From: Actinomadura hibisca NBRC 15177
GTDB lineage: Bacteria; Actinomycetota; Actinomycetes; Streptosporangiales; Streptosporangiaceae
Direction of reading: 5' to 3'
DNA: 64,000 bases
Assembly: GCF_001552635.1 (NCBI RefSeq)
Contig: NZ_BCRO01000040.1
Location: forward strand, 62,001 to 126,000
Shown here: positions 1 through 8,504 of the stretch, piece after piece
Numbering within the stretch: the stretch's first letter is position 1
How the letters are laid out: each line of letters opens with the position of its first letter
Notes under the pieces: model-generated
Seen by the model: only the letters and a program-made list of their open reading frames with translations
Databases searched by the model: none
What the model was told of the DNA's origin: nothing
Position numbers and translations under genes: made by a program

Positions 1-801
1 TGGTTCAGCGTGCCGACCGGCCGGTAGTTGAGCTGGCGGCTGGACTCCGGCCGCCACCGCGGGTGCTCCTGGTCAACGCGTTTTCCCAAGTCGCCGATCA
101 GTTCACCGGAGGTCGCTCCCCCGGCCAGCACCAGCCAGCCGTCGTCCAGCAGCACCGACTTGACCGCCTCCACCAGCTCCGGCGTCATCGTGCTGCGACC
201 CAGGCACGCGGGTGATGAACTCCTTGACCGGTCCGTCGTCCAAGCGGCTGAGGATCTGCTCGCGCACGTACAGGGCCTTGTCCAGCGCCCAGTTGCCCAG
301 CCGGCGGGCGCTGCCGCTGCCGAAGCGCCCGTCACGCCACCACCCCAGCATCTGCGTGCGGAACTGGAAGGCCAGCGGCTCGACCAGTGCGAAGATCCGC
401 GAGGTTCACGGCGCCACCAGCTTCTGCCACTGCTCGGCCCGCCGGTCCAGCAACCGCAGGTGGTGACCACCGAACAGACCGGTCAGTTGCCCGGCCAGCG
501 GCGCCAGGACCGAGCTGGACAGCCCGCTCAGGCGCGCGACGTTCCAGGGCGAATCCAGCACGCCCCACCGGTTCCGGTCAGCCTGCGCCGACAGCCAAGA
601 ACCGTGGGACATCTGCTCCAACGGGCTGCGGAACGCCGCCGAGACCTGCGGGGTAGCGACCGCACCGCCTGCCAGCCGGGAGAACCCGGTCACTGAGGCA
701 GCGGACCAGGCAGACAGCGCGCCGCTGAACAGCGGCGCGCCGCTCGGCCTGCGGCTGGCCAGGACGCGACCGGCCTCGGAGCGGCTGATCACCGAGATCA
801 T
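1..801 (-). pseudogene. Broken hypothetical gene running off the left edge
   Basis: Reading the minus strand from an ATG at 801, a codon-biased protein is followed by an in-frame TGA at 408-406, after which the same frame stays protein-like (MLGWWRDGRFGSG, LDKALYVREQILSRLDDG) until about 200. Coding character then jumps to another frame (LVEAVKSVLLDDGWLVLAGG) and runs off the window. One nonsense codon plus one frameshift therefore explain the whole stretch. I do not recognise the family. The 5' end meets the flavin reductase remnant head to head at about 800, so a rearrangement may have joined them. Sequencing error is the alternative explanation for the lesions. Confidence 0.55.
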
Positions 802-807
802 GTTCGC

Positions 808-1311
808 GCCCAGGACGAGAGCTGTGCCCTGCGCACCGTCTGCGGTAGTTTCCCCACCGGGGTCACCGTCATCACCAGCGGCGGCGAGCGGACCGATGCC
901 GCCACCACGGTCAACTCCTTCACGTCCGTCTCGCTGGAACCGCCGCTGGTGCTGTTCTGCCTGCACCGGGGGTCCCGGCTGCGCGGTCCCCTGGAAGAAT
1001 CCGGGAGCTTCGTCGTCGACTTCCTGACGCACCGCCAGGAGCAGGTGGCGTGGCGGTTCGCGGGCCGGGAGTCGGCACACCTGTCCGAGGTGCCGCACCA
1101 CCGGACCCCGAACGGGCTGCCGGTGCTCACCGAGGCGCTGGTGTTCCTGGAGTGCCGGGTCGCCGACGAGTACGACGGCGGCGACCACACGATCGTGCTC
1201 GGCGAGGTCATCGGCCTCGGCACGTCGGCCGAGGAGGTCGACCCGCTGGTCTTCTACCGGGGCGGGATGCGCGTACTCGGCGCGGCCGGCCCGGAACCGG
1301 TCGACGTCTGA
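808..1311 (+). pseudogene. Flavin reductase domain protein, start codon missing
   Basis: The frame ending at the TGA of 1309-1311 encodes a nearly complete flavin-reductase-like (FMN-binding split barrel) domain. It opens with LRTVCGSFPTGVTVITS, has VNSFTSVSLEPPLVLFC in the middle, and ends with GEVIGL and a PLVFYRGG motif. Family members are about 165-180 residues and use NAD(P)H to reduce free flavin for partner monooxygenases. No ATG, GTG or TTG lies in this frame between the upstream stop at 694-696 and the conserved domain, so the natural start seems to have been lost, probably when the broken minus-strand gene was joined at about 800. A rare start codon or a base error near 800 would rescue it. 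Confidence 0.6.
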
Positions 1312-1382
1312 GCGGCCGGCGGGACGTCCCGCGTCTCCCGGTGTCCGGCCGGGCCACGGCGACCGCCGTGACCCGGCGGGTC

Positions 1383-1820
1383 TCAGCGGGCCGCCGCGAC
1401 GGCGGGCTGGTCCGCCTCGTCGAACTCCTGCCTGGCCCGGTCGACCTTCGCCAGGTTCTCCGCCGACCACTCGGCGAGGTGGGCGAAGACCGGCGCCAGG
1501 CTGCGGCCCAGCTCGCTGATCTCGTACTCGACGCGGGGCGGTACCTCCGGGTAGTACGTGCGCATCACCAGGCCGTCGCGTTCCATCTGCCGCAGCCGCT
1601 GGGTAAGCACCTTCGGCGTGATGGTGGCGATGTTGCGCTGGAGTTCGACGAAACGCTGGCGGCCGAACTGATTCAGCGTCCACAGGATCGGCGTGGTCCA
1701 CCGGCTGAAGACGATGTCGAGCACCGGGGAGACCGGGCAGGCCAGCTCCGACCCGGCCTGCGCGTCCGGCTTGCCCCGGCCCGCCACCCGGACGTCCTGC
1801 ATAGCGGTGATCTCGTTCAT
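1383..1820 (-). CDS. HxlR-family winged-helix transcriptional regulator
   Basis: A 145-residue protein with the HxlR domain at about residues 28-120: a conserved Cys-Pro (ACPVSPVLDIVFSRWT), then ILWTLNQFGRQRFVELQR, the recognition-helix segment KVLTQRLRQMERDGLV and the wing PPRVEYEISELGRSL. HxlR proteins are small dimeric regulators that often respond to redox or electrophile stress and repress a divergent gene. It is transcribed away from the exporter gene at 1976, with a 155-base shared promoter region holding a palindrome, so control of that exporter is likely. The ATG has a GGGAGGGA ribosome site just upstream. Confidence 0.9.
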   Translation of the reverse strand: MNEITAMQDVRVAGRGKPDAQAGSELACPVSPVLDIVFSRWTTPILWTLNQFGRQRFVELQRNIATITPKVLTQRLRQMERDGLVMRTYYPEVPPRVEYEISELGRSLAPVFAHLAEWSAENLAKVDRARQEFDEADQPAVAAAR

Positions 1821-1849
1821 CCGTCCCTCCCGGGGAAGTCACTTTCCTC

Positions 1850-1859
1850 TAGGTACCTA
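1850..1859. promoter_or_regulatory. Palindrome TAGGTACCTA in HxlR/exporter promoter region
   Basis: A perfect 10-base palindrome lies between the divergent HxlR and MFS genes, followed by the similar half-site TACTTTACT. HxlR proteins bind GTAC-centred dyads of this kind. Assignment as the operator is inference. Confidence 0.4.
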
Positions 1860-1975
1860 CTTTACTCATGATGCTAGCTTCCCGGAATGAGGACGGCGGT
1901 CGCCGTTTCCCCGCCTCGCACCATGTCTTCCCCGCCCGACCGGAACTCCTCTCCGTGAACCTCATCAGGAGCGAC

Positions 1976-3463
1976 ATGTCTGCCCAAGAGTCCCTGCGCC
2001 TCACCGACCACAGCCAGGGCTCGGGGCCGCCCAGACGACCCGGCCTCATCCTGGCCTTCCTCTGCCTGGCCGGCTTCATGACCTTCCTCGACGTCTCGAT
2101 CGTCAACGTGGCACTGCCGACGATCGAGAAGGAACTGGGCATCTCCCAGACCTCGCTGCAGTACATCGTCACCACCTACGGCATGCTGCTCGGCGGCTTC
2201 CTGCTGCTGACCGGCCGGCTGGCGGACACGTTCGGCCGCCGCCGGATGCTCCAGACGGGCTTGGTCCTCTTCGCTCTCGCCTCGCTGGCCGCGGGCTTCG
2301 GCCAGAGCGCCACCACGCTGATCATCGCCCGCGGCGCCCAGGGTCTCGGCGCCGCGTTCATCGCGACCGCCGCGCTCTCCCTGCTCGCCAACAACTTCGA
2401 GGAGGGGGCCGAGCGCAACAAGGCCCTCGGCGCCTGGGGCGCGCTCAGCGGCATCGCCGCCGTCGCCGGTGTGACCCTCGGCGGTCTGCTCACCGACGGT
2501 CCGGGCTGGCGCTGGGTCTTCTTCATCAACGTGCCGATCGGCCTGATCTGTGCCCTGCTCGCCCCGAAGGTCGTCGCCGAGAGCCGCGCCGCCGAGCGAA
2601 GCTCCTCGTTCGACGTGGCCGGCGCCGTGACGCTGACCGCCGGTCTCGTGCTGCTCATCTTCAGCCTCGGCCAGACCGTCAGCGACTCCGACGTGCCGAC
2701 GGGCCGCGTCTACGGCGGCTTCGCCCTCTCGGCCCTGCTGCTGATCGCCTTCGTGCTCATCGAGCGGCGCGCGGCCGCCCCGCTGATCCCGCTGGGCGTG
2801 TTCAAGCGCAAGCCGCTGCGCGCGGCCAACGTGGTCGCGATCCTGCTCCTCGGCACCTGCGTGACGCTGTTCTTCTTCGCCAGCCTGTTCATGCAGCAGG
2901 TCCTCGGCTGGTCGGCACTGCGCACCGGCCTGGCCTACGTGCCGCTCGCCATGATCGTCGCCGTCGGCGCGGGCGTCGCCTCGCAGCTGATGACCAAGGT
3001 CGCCGCCAAACCGGTGCTGGTGACCGGTCTGACGCTCACTGCTGTCGGCATGTTCCTGCTGTGGCGGGCCCCGTCCGACTCCTCGTACCTGGTCGATCTG
3101 CTGCCCGCCTTCCTGCTCTCCGGCCTCGGACTCGGCCTCTCGTTCGTGCCGGTGCAGGTGTCGGCGTTCACCGGCACCCAGGAGGACGAGTCGGGTCTGT
3201 CGGCCGGCCTGATCAACACCGCGCAGGAGGTCGGCGGCGCGCTCGGCCTCGCGGTGGCGGCGACCTACGCCTTCCGCCGGGTGGCGGAGCTGACCGAGTG
3301 GGCCGACGGAGTGCCCTCCCGCGTGACCCACGCGCGCACCGAGGTGTTCCACGACGCGTTCCTCGCGGGCGCCTGCTTCGCGGTGGCCGGCCTGCTGTTC
3401 ACGCTGATCCTGCTGCCCTTCACCAAGGCGGAGCAGCCGGAAACCGCTCCCACCCACGCCTGA
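1976..3463 (+). CDS. DHA2-family MFS drug exporter (EmrB/QacA type)
   Basis: A 495-residue 14-helix major facilitator. The first helix carries FLDVSIVNVALPTIEKELG (motif D1 of 14-TMS exporters), the loop 2-3 motif is GRLADTFGRRRML, and motif C in helix 5 appears as LSGIAAVAGVTLGGLLTDG followed by WRWVFFINVPIG. These proton-coupled pumps export cationic drugs, dyes or secondary metabolites across the inner membrane. The ATG at 1976 has AGGAG seven bases upstream and is preferred over the upstream ATG at 1868, which would put unrelated residues before helix 1. Probably regulated by the divergent HxlR protein and cotranscribed with the PPOX gene 17 bases downstream. Confidence 0.9.
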   Translation: MSAQESLRLTDHSQGSGPPRRPGLILAFLCLAGFMTFLDVSIVNVALPTIEKELGISQTSLQYIVTTYGMLLGGFLLLTGRLADTFGRRRMLQTGLVLFALASLAAGFGQSATTLIIARGAQGLGAAFIATAALSLLANNFEEGAERNKALGAWGALSGIAAVAGVTLGGLLTDGPGWRWVFFINVPIGLICALLAPKVVAESRAAERSSSFDVAGAVTLTAGLVLLIFSLGQTVSDSDVPTGRVYGGFALSALLLIAFVLIERRAAAPLIPLGVFKRKPLRAANVVAILLLGTCVTLFFFASLFMQQVLGWSALRTGLAYVPLAMIVAVGAGVASQLMTKVAAKPVLVTGLTLTAVGMFLLWRAPSDSSYLVDLLPAFLLSGLGLGLSFVPVQVSAFTGTQEDESGLSAGLINTAQEVGGALGLAVAATYAFRRVAELTEWADGVPSRVTHARTEVFHDAFLAGACFAVAGLLFTLILLPFTKAEQPETAPTHA

Positions 3464-3480
3464 GGAACGGACCGACCCGC

Positions 3481-3873
3481 ATGACGACCCAGCGGCTGTC
3501 CCCGGCGGCGGACGCCTTCCTCGCCGAGAATCACCTGTGCACCCTCACCACGCTCCGCCCCGACGGCTCCCCCCATGTGACGCCCGTGCGCTTCACCTGG
3601 GACGGCGAGGCGGGTCTGGCCCGGGTGATGACCGCGGCGACCCGGCGCAAGGCGAAGAACCTGCTCGCCGCGCCGGGCGGCCGGGTCACGCTCTGCCAGA
3701 CGGCCGGCCCGAACTGGATCTCGCTGGAGGGCCACGCCACGGTCGTCAGCGACCCGGCCCGGGTCCGGGAGGGGGCGCGCCACTACGCCAAGCGGTACTG
3801 GAGCCCCCCGCCCCAGCCTCCGGGCCTGGTGGTGATCGAGATCGAGGTGGACCGGGTCATGGGCCTGATCTGA
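3481..3873 (+). CDS. PPOX-class (F420-dependent type) oxidoreductase
   Basis: A 130-residue split-barrel protein of the pyridoxamine-phosphate-oxidase superfamily. It shows the N-terminal FLAENHLCTLTTLRPDGSPHVTPV strand pair, the RKAKNLLAAPGGRVTLC segment and a C-terminal IEIEVDRVMG strand. Many actinobacterial members bind cofactor F420 or FMN and reduce quinones, aflatoxins or biliverdin. The substrate cannot be read from sequence. It lies 17 bases after the exporter and probably shares its transcript. Confidence 0.85.
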   Translation: MTTQRLSPAADAFLAENHLCTLTTLRPDGSPHVTPVRFTWDGEAGLARVMTAATRRKAKNLLAAPGGRVTLCQTAGPNWISLEGHATVVSDPARVREGARHYAKRYWSPPPQPPGLVVIEIEVDRVMGLI

Positions 3874-3875
3874 CC

Positions 3876-3934
3876 CCCGTACGGCCGTCGGCCGGGACCC
3901 CGCGCACCGGGCTCCCGGCCGACGGCCGTACGGG
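3876..3934. terminator. Long perfect hairpin terminator
   Basis: Perfect 22-base inverted arms at 3876-3897 and 3913-3934 with a 15-base loop start three bases after the PPOX stop. No T-run follows, as is common for actinobacterial stem-loop terminators. Confidence 0.75.
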
Positions 3935-4420
3935 CGGGACGCTGGCCGGCCCCGCCGATTTCCCGGCACACTGCCCCCGCGGTCCCTCTGACACAGCGGG
4001 AAGACATCTGACGAAACTTGTCAGAGTCCTGTAATTGAGGTCGTTCAGCTTCACCGGCTCCCCGGAATACACTCCAGTCCATCCACCTCGCCAGGCTCAT
4101 CCTCGCGCACCTGCAGAGGTTCCTGAAAGAGGGGCGCAGGGCCGGTGACCCGCCGCGTGCGCGCAAACCTGGAGTCCGCGCTGCGTGAGCGCGGAAAAGA
4201 AGGTTCGTTATAGGGGACGGTCGAGTACGCCAGAAACATACCGCCGTGCGGTCCTGGCCGGACAGAATCTCAGCTTTGTCCGGCCAGGGCCGCAGCATTT
4301 GCGCAGCGCCAGGCTTCTACGACGCGGACGGCTTGTCCGGAGCGACAGAGGCGTTCTTCGTCGGCGCGTACTCTTTCACCGGCGCGTCCTTCGCCCGGGA
4401 GGCGAGCGTTGCCTGGCGGG
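3935..4420. other. Gene-free stretch with one hairpin
   Basis: No frame shows convincing codon bias. It contains a perfect 12-base inverted repeat (4253-4264 and 4277-4288, CCTGGCCGGACA arms, 12-base loop). This could be a terminator for the minus-strand cyclase gene that ends at 4421 or a boundary scar. Confidence 0.4.
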
Positions 4421-5089
4421 TCAGGGGTGGGTGGGGTAGTGGGGTGGAAGCCACAGGTAACCGGTGGCGGTGGTCTCCTTGTGGGTGATGTGCAGCGGGC
4501 GGTAGGCGTTGGGGTCCAGGCCGGTGGCGGCGTCCTGGTGGACCTGTTCTGACAGCAGCACTCCCAGGTCGGCCGAGCCGGGAGCGGCGGCCAGTTCGGC
4601 TTTGAAGGCTGGGGCGTCCAGGAGCCGGTAGAGGTGGATCAGGGCTTGGCCCAGGACGCCTTGGTCGTCGCGTTCGATGTCGCCGATGTGGATGGCCATG
4701 CGGACTTGCAGGCGGCATAGAGGGCTGGCCAGGCGGTTGGACTGGCGCATCAGCACGGCCAGGTGGTTGATGAGGGGGTCGGTGACGGTGACGGCCCGCA
4801 CGGTCGGGGGCAGCACCATCAGGCGTCCGTCGCCGCGGTCTTCGCTGTGGATGGTGCACAAGAGCGGCAGGCCGCTCATCGCGAAGGCGCACGTGAGGTG
4901 GTCCAGGTGTCGTCGGCGCAGCAGGCGCTGGATGTCGGCGCCGCGGCGCTGGTCACCGAAGCCGCGGATGTCGGTGGCGATGATGAGGGAGTACATGGTG
5001 GAGGGCAGCTCGCGAAGTAGAGGAGAAGATGGCAGGGCAGGAGCGCAGGCGCTGGCGAGGGTGGGCGCGGGGGGCAGCGAGGTGGTCAT
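4421..5089 (-). CDS. Class III nucleotidyl-cyclase-like protein (cassette A)
   Basis: A 222-residue soluble protein built almost entirely of one class III nucleotide-cyclase-like domain. The first metal-site motif is TDIRGFGD (Asp40), the second is EDRGDG (Asp87), and MAIHIGD matches the following strand. In the helix where active cyclases carry Asn and Arg (G-x-x-V-N-x-A-A-R), this protein has GQALIHLYR, so the Arg is kept but the Asn is Ile. It may bind nucleotides without normal cyclase activity or use an altered chemistry. Its closest relative in the window is the protein at 49825-50463, with shared LLRELP/LLLDELP prefix, CGFGD/RGFGD, EDRGDG and KET...YLWLPP ends. It starts inside the stop of the upstream small gene (ATGA), so the two are cotranscribed. 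Confidence 0.75.
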   Translation of the reverse strand: MTTSLPPAPTLASACAPALPSSPLLRELPSTMYSLIIATDIRGFGDQRRGADIQRLLRRRHLDHLTCAFAMSGLPLLCTIHSEDRGDGRLMVLPPTVRAVTVTDPLINHLAVLMRQSNRLASPLCRLQVRMAIHIGDIERDDQGVLGQALIHLYRLLDAPAFKAELAAAPGSADLGVLLSEQVHQDAATGLDPNAYRPLHITHKETTATGYLWLPPHYPTHP

Positions 5090-5526
5090 GAGCGGCTCCT
5101 GGTGGTCGGTGCGGCGGGCACGGCCGGGTTCGCCGCCAGCGCGGTCCCTGCGGTGGGCGCTGCGGATGCCGAGGGCGCGGGACGCGGGTCGAGCGGCTGC
5201 TGGTCGGCCCAGCGGTCGATGAGCGTGGTGGTGGTGCAGCATCGGATCCGCGCCCGCCACAAGGTGCGCAGGAGCGCGGTGGTCTTGGGGGCGACGGCCG
5301 CCCGAACGGGACCTGGGCGGCTGGCCCGGCCATGCCACGCGCTGGCGGGCGCCGGCGAGTTGACCGATCCGGCGGCCAGGCCAGCGAACGGCTCCGTCTT
5401 GCGGAGGGCGCTGGTGTTCGGTTGGGCCCGGTCAGCGGGCCCCGGCTCCAACGCGGCGACCTGCGGCAGGGAAGAGCGCTTGGCAGGCGCCGGCCTGCAC
5501 CGGTGAGTGGATCGAGGAGTGGGCAT
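5086..5526 (-). CDS. Small Ala/Pro-rich partner protein (cassette A)
   Basis: A 146-residue protein of unknown family, low in complexity in its first 80 residues and more ordered after ALLRTLWRARIRCC. The segment LIDRWADQQ resembles LEDFWADDQM in the small protein at the same place in cassette B (49616-49828). Both are cotranscribed with, and overlap by four bases, a cyclase-like gene. The true start may lie further in, since the N-terminal third has little conserved character. I infer a partner or regulator of the cyclase-like protein from position only. Confidence 0.5.
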   Translation of the reverse strand: MPTPRSTHRCRPAPAKRSSLPQVAALEPGPADRAQPNTSALRKTEPFAGLAAGSVNSPAPASAWHGRASRPGPVRAAVAPKTTALLRTLWRARIRCCTTTTLIDRWADQQPLDPRPAPSASAAPTAGTALAANPAVPAAPTTRSRS

Positions 5527-6020
5527 CTGGCTTCCTTTCCGATTTCACTGACCTGGCCACCCGCGGTGGACTGCCACTTCCTGAGCCGACCCGGGTGCGC
5601 CCTGACCGTTCGAGGACGTTCGAGCGTGCGACGGAGCGGCGTTCACCGGGAATGCCAGTTCAGCCAGGGTTCATAAGAAAGACCCGCCATCCGGTGATCG
5701 TCTGGTTGCAGACCGTCTCCGAATGCGGTGCAACCACTGTGGGGGCTGGACTGCGGCGCGGCAATGACCTGGCCCAAGCCCGGACGTCCGGCCGCCGCTA
5801 CGTCCGGGTAGCTCTACGTCCGGGTAACCCATGGCTCCGCAACCCGAAGGGCCGCTGGAGTGCTCGCCTTCACGGACGTTCCACAAAAGACGTTTTCGAG
5901 TGCTCCTAAAACGACTTGGGAAATTTGCGTCGTGTGACCAAGCTTGACGCGGATCTGATGGCACGATGGTCGCTGCCTGCGGGGAGGCATCGATGTCGCT
6001 TCGCTTTGAATGGACGCCCG
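5527..6020. promoter_or_regulatory. Divergent promoter region of cassette A
   Basis: The interval between the small protein gene and the regulator gene carries two direct copies of CTACGTCCGGGTA (5798-5810 and 5814-5826, 16-base period) and a CGGACGTCCGG palindrome at 5781-5791. Such phased repeats are good operator candidates for the adjacent DUF5753 regulator. If translation instead begins at 5916, the region is shorter but still contains the repeats. Confidence 0.45.
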
Positions 6021-7205
6021 ATGACAGACGACGATCTTGGCACTATCAACGCCGCTATCATTACGCCCTTGCGGCACAATCGCGGCATTGCGGACAAAGC
6101 GTCGTTGCGTGAAATCACTCGGCGCTCTGAGAAGCTCCACGCCGCCGGCCGGCTCGTTGACGACTTCGTGGTGGAGGAACTTCCCAAGTCCACCGTCGGC
6201 GATCTGTTGAAGCTGCCGCGCCGGCGTGTTCCGCGCTGGGGGCAGGTGGCGTCGCTGTGGGCGGTGCTGGTCGACATCGCCGAGACCGCGGGGCGGCCCG
6301 TCGACCAGATGGTCTCCCTGGAAGTCCTCCGTGACTACCATCAGCGCCTGGAGCAGGAGATGCCCGCGCCCGACGTCCAGATCCCTCCCCTGCCCGCCGC
6401 CCCGCCACCTCCCGCGTCCGGTGCGCCTGGCGGCGCCCACGGCGGTTCCAGGACCGCCGATGTCGGCGAACAGGAGACCGAGCCAGAGCCTGAGGTGGCA
6501 GCCGCACCGGCGGCCGGGCCGGTGGCGGGGGGCCAGCACACCGGTGCCTCGCGGGCGGCGGCGCTGGAGCAGTTGATCCGCACGGCCAAGCACACCACGC
6601 AGGATGTGTGGTGGAGCGCGTTCGCCGACGTGGTCAGTGACTGGTTCCGGCCCTACCTGTCGCTGGAGCCCGTCTCGGCGCAGATCAACACCTATGCCCC
6701 CTACCGGCTGCCGGGGCTGCTGCAGACCGCCGACTACGCCCACCACGCCCTCGCAGTCGACCGGCCCGACCTTGAACCCGGCGAGCGCAAGCGCCTGGTG
6801 GACCTGCGGACGCTGCGCCAGCAGGTCATGTTGCACCGCGACCAGCCGCCGGGCCTGTGGGCCGTCATCAGCATCCGTGCACTCCTGGCCGAAGACCTGC
6901 CGCGCGCGGTGGTGCGGGAGCAGATCAAACACCTGATCGCCATGGCCGCCCACCCCCACGTGAATCTGCGGATCATCGACGACCAGGCCGCCGACCGCAT
7001 CCACTCCGGGGCGGTGACCCTCCTGCGGTTCGCCGACCCCGGCTACGCCGACGCCGCCTATGTGGAGCACCCGGGATGGGGACACTGCCACCACGACCCC
7101 GAGGTCGTGGCGGGACTGTCCGCCCAGTTCTCCCGGCTGGCCCGCCAGGCGCACAAGAGCGCCGAAAGCATCCGCGTGCTGCTGGACATTCTTGACCAGT
7201 TGTAG
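6021..7205 (+). CDS. DUF5753 helix-turn-helix regulator (cassette A)
   Basis: About 394 residues. The N-terminal 100 hold a helix-turn-helix of the actinobacterial type (SLREITRRSEKL, then LPKSTVGDLLKLPRRRVPRWGQV). A Pro/Ala/Glu-rich linker follows, then a DUF5753 ligand/partner domain with YRLPGLLQTADYA, RQQVMLHRDQPP and HVNLRIIDD. DUF5753 proteins of this kind are DNA-binding developmental or stress regulators in actinomycetes. I start it at ATG 6021 (MTDDD) because the cassette B homologue also opens with MTD at the same point; an in-frame start at 5916 is possible. It diverges from the cyclase pair and precedes a DUF574 methyltransferase. Confidence 0.8.
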   Translation: MTDDDLGTINAAIITPLRHNRGIADKASLREITRRSEKLHAAGRLVDDFVVEELPKSTVGDLLKLPRRRVPRWGQVASLWAVLVDIAETAGRPVDQMVSLEVLRDYHQRLEQEMPAPDVQIPPLPAAPPPPASGAPGGAHGGSRTADVGEQETEPEPEVAAAPAAGPVAGGQHTGASRAAALEQLIRTAKHTTQDVWWSAFADVVSDWFRPYLSLEPVSAQINTYAPYRLPGLLQTADYAHHALAVDRPDLEPGERKRLVDLRTLRQQVMLHRDQPPGLWAVISIRALLAEDLPRAVVREQIKHLIAMAAHPHVNLRIIDDQAADRIHSGAVTLLRFADPGYADAAYVEHPGWGHCHHDPEVVAGLSAQFSRLARQAHKSAESIRVLLDILDQL

Positions 7206-7354
7206 CCAACACGGCCGCAGCCCGTGCACCGGCAGGCATTTCCTGGTGTCATGGCGGGAACAGTGAGATTCACACACGCCTTCACGCACGTGCCCGCCCA
7301 CACGCGCACCCAGTCCCTGACACCTACCCCCTGAGCGGCACCCGCCTTCCTCTT

Positions 7355-7395
7355 TTCCCGATCAAATCGGCCTGCCATGCCGAAGTGATCGGGAA
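7355..7395. promoter_or_regulatory. Inverted repeat before the methyltransferase gene
   Basis: Perfect 10-base arms TTCCCGATCA (7355-7364) and TGATCGGGAA (7386-7395) lie about 95 bases before the methyltransferase start. It could be an operator, or a terminator for the regulator gene upstream. Confidence 0.4.
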
Positions 7396-7487
7396 ACAGC
7401 ACCCCCATAGCGAAAAAGAGGGAGTTCGTGAGTTGCCGACGCGTCCCGGCGAGCCCGATGCGTGACATCGGGACACGCGGAGGCACG

Positions 7488-8324
7488 ATGAGCGAGCAGC
7501 AGCGGAACTCCTGGACGGCGGCCACCGAGGAGCTCGGGGAGCTGAACGTCGACGACGGCGGCATCGACACCACCGTCCCGCACTCGGCCCGCATCTGGAA
7601 CTACTGGCTGGGCGGCAAGGACAACTTCCCCGTCGACCAACGGGCCGGAGACGAATACGCCCAGACCTTCCCCGGCATCTTCGAGTTGGCCCGCTCCTCC
7701 CGCGCCTTCATCGGCCGCGCCGTCACTCACCTGGCCGCCGACCACCACATCGCCCAGTTCCTGGACATCGGCACCGGCCTGCCCACCGAGAACAACACCC
7801 ACCAGGTCGCCCAGCGGGCCAACCCCCGCGCCCACATCGTCTACGTCGACAACGACCCGCTGGTCCTCACCCACGCCGAAGCGCTGCTGACCAGCAACCT
7901 CGAAGGATCCACCCAATACATCGAGGCCGACCTGCGCCGACCCGACCTCATCCTGGAGCGCGCCAGGAACCTGCTGGACTTCGACCAGCCGATCGCGGTG
8001 ATGCTGATGGGCATCCTCGGCCACATCGCCACCCACGACCAGGCCCGCACCATCATCGGCGACCTCATGCAAGGCGTCCCGGCTGGCAGCTTCCTGGCCT
8101 TGTACGACGGCACTGCCACCAACCCCGACCTGCTCTCGGCCCAGGAAGGCTACGACGACACCGGAGCGGTCCCCTACAAGCTGCGCCACCCCGACCAGAT
8201 CACCGCGTTCTTCGACGGCCTGGAAGTACTGCCTCCCGGCATCGTCCCCATCCACCAATGGCGTCCCACCACCGCCGACCCGGTGCCCGTCGACGCCCAC
8301 GGCGGCATTGGCCGCAAACCCTGA
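7488..8324 (+). CDS. DUF574 SAM-dependent methyltransferase (cassette A)
   Basis: A 278-residue member of the DUF574 (SAV2177-type) S-adenosylmethionine methyltransferase family. It has the family signature VPHSARIWNYWLGGKDNF, motif I FLDIGTGLPT, acidic strand VYVDNDPLV and the GYDDTGAVPYKLR segment near the C-terminus. The methyl acceptor of this family is not established. The ATG at 7488 has GGAGG nine bases upstream and is preferred to in-frame starts at 7428 and 7458. It follows the DUF5753 regulator in the same direction, exactly as in cassette B. Confidence 0.88.
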   Translation: MSEQQRNSWTAATEELGELNVDDGGIDTTVPHSARIWNYWLGGKDNFPVDQRAGDEYAQTFPGIFELARSSRAFIGRAVTHLAADHHIAQFLDIGTGLPTENNTHQVAQRANPRAHIVYVDNDPLVLTHAEALLTSNLEGSTQYIEADLRRPDLILERARNLLDFDQPIAVMLMGILGHIATHDQARTIIGDLMQGVPAGSFLALYDGTATNPDLLSAQEGYDDTGAVPYKLRHPDQITAFFDGLEVLPPGIVPIHQWRPTTADPVPVDAHGGIGRKP

Positions 8325-8504
8325 TCTTCGGCAGGCGCGACCATTCTGCTGGAAGCGCGGCGGTAGCCGCTGGGCTACAGCCGCGCCACGCATCCGGATC
8401 AAAACGGTGCGGCCTTCTGCCCCTCGTCACTCGTTACCAGTCGCGGCATAACCACCCATAGGCTGAGCAGCGGAGTTGGGCGCGCAGGTCGCTGGCTGCT
8501 GTTC

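Noticed and set aside
406..1842. A single 478-codon minus-strand gene from 1842 to 406
   Set aside because: Only the part below about 801 is protein-like; above it the frame is antisense to the flavin reductase and overlaps the HxlR gene.
4421..5526. Pycsar (cyclase plus effector) assignment for the cyclase cassettes
   Set aside because: No TIR, membrane-spanning or cyclic-nucleotide-binding effector is encoded beside either copy, and the catalytic Asn is absent. The similarity to Pycsar is only at fold level.
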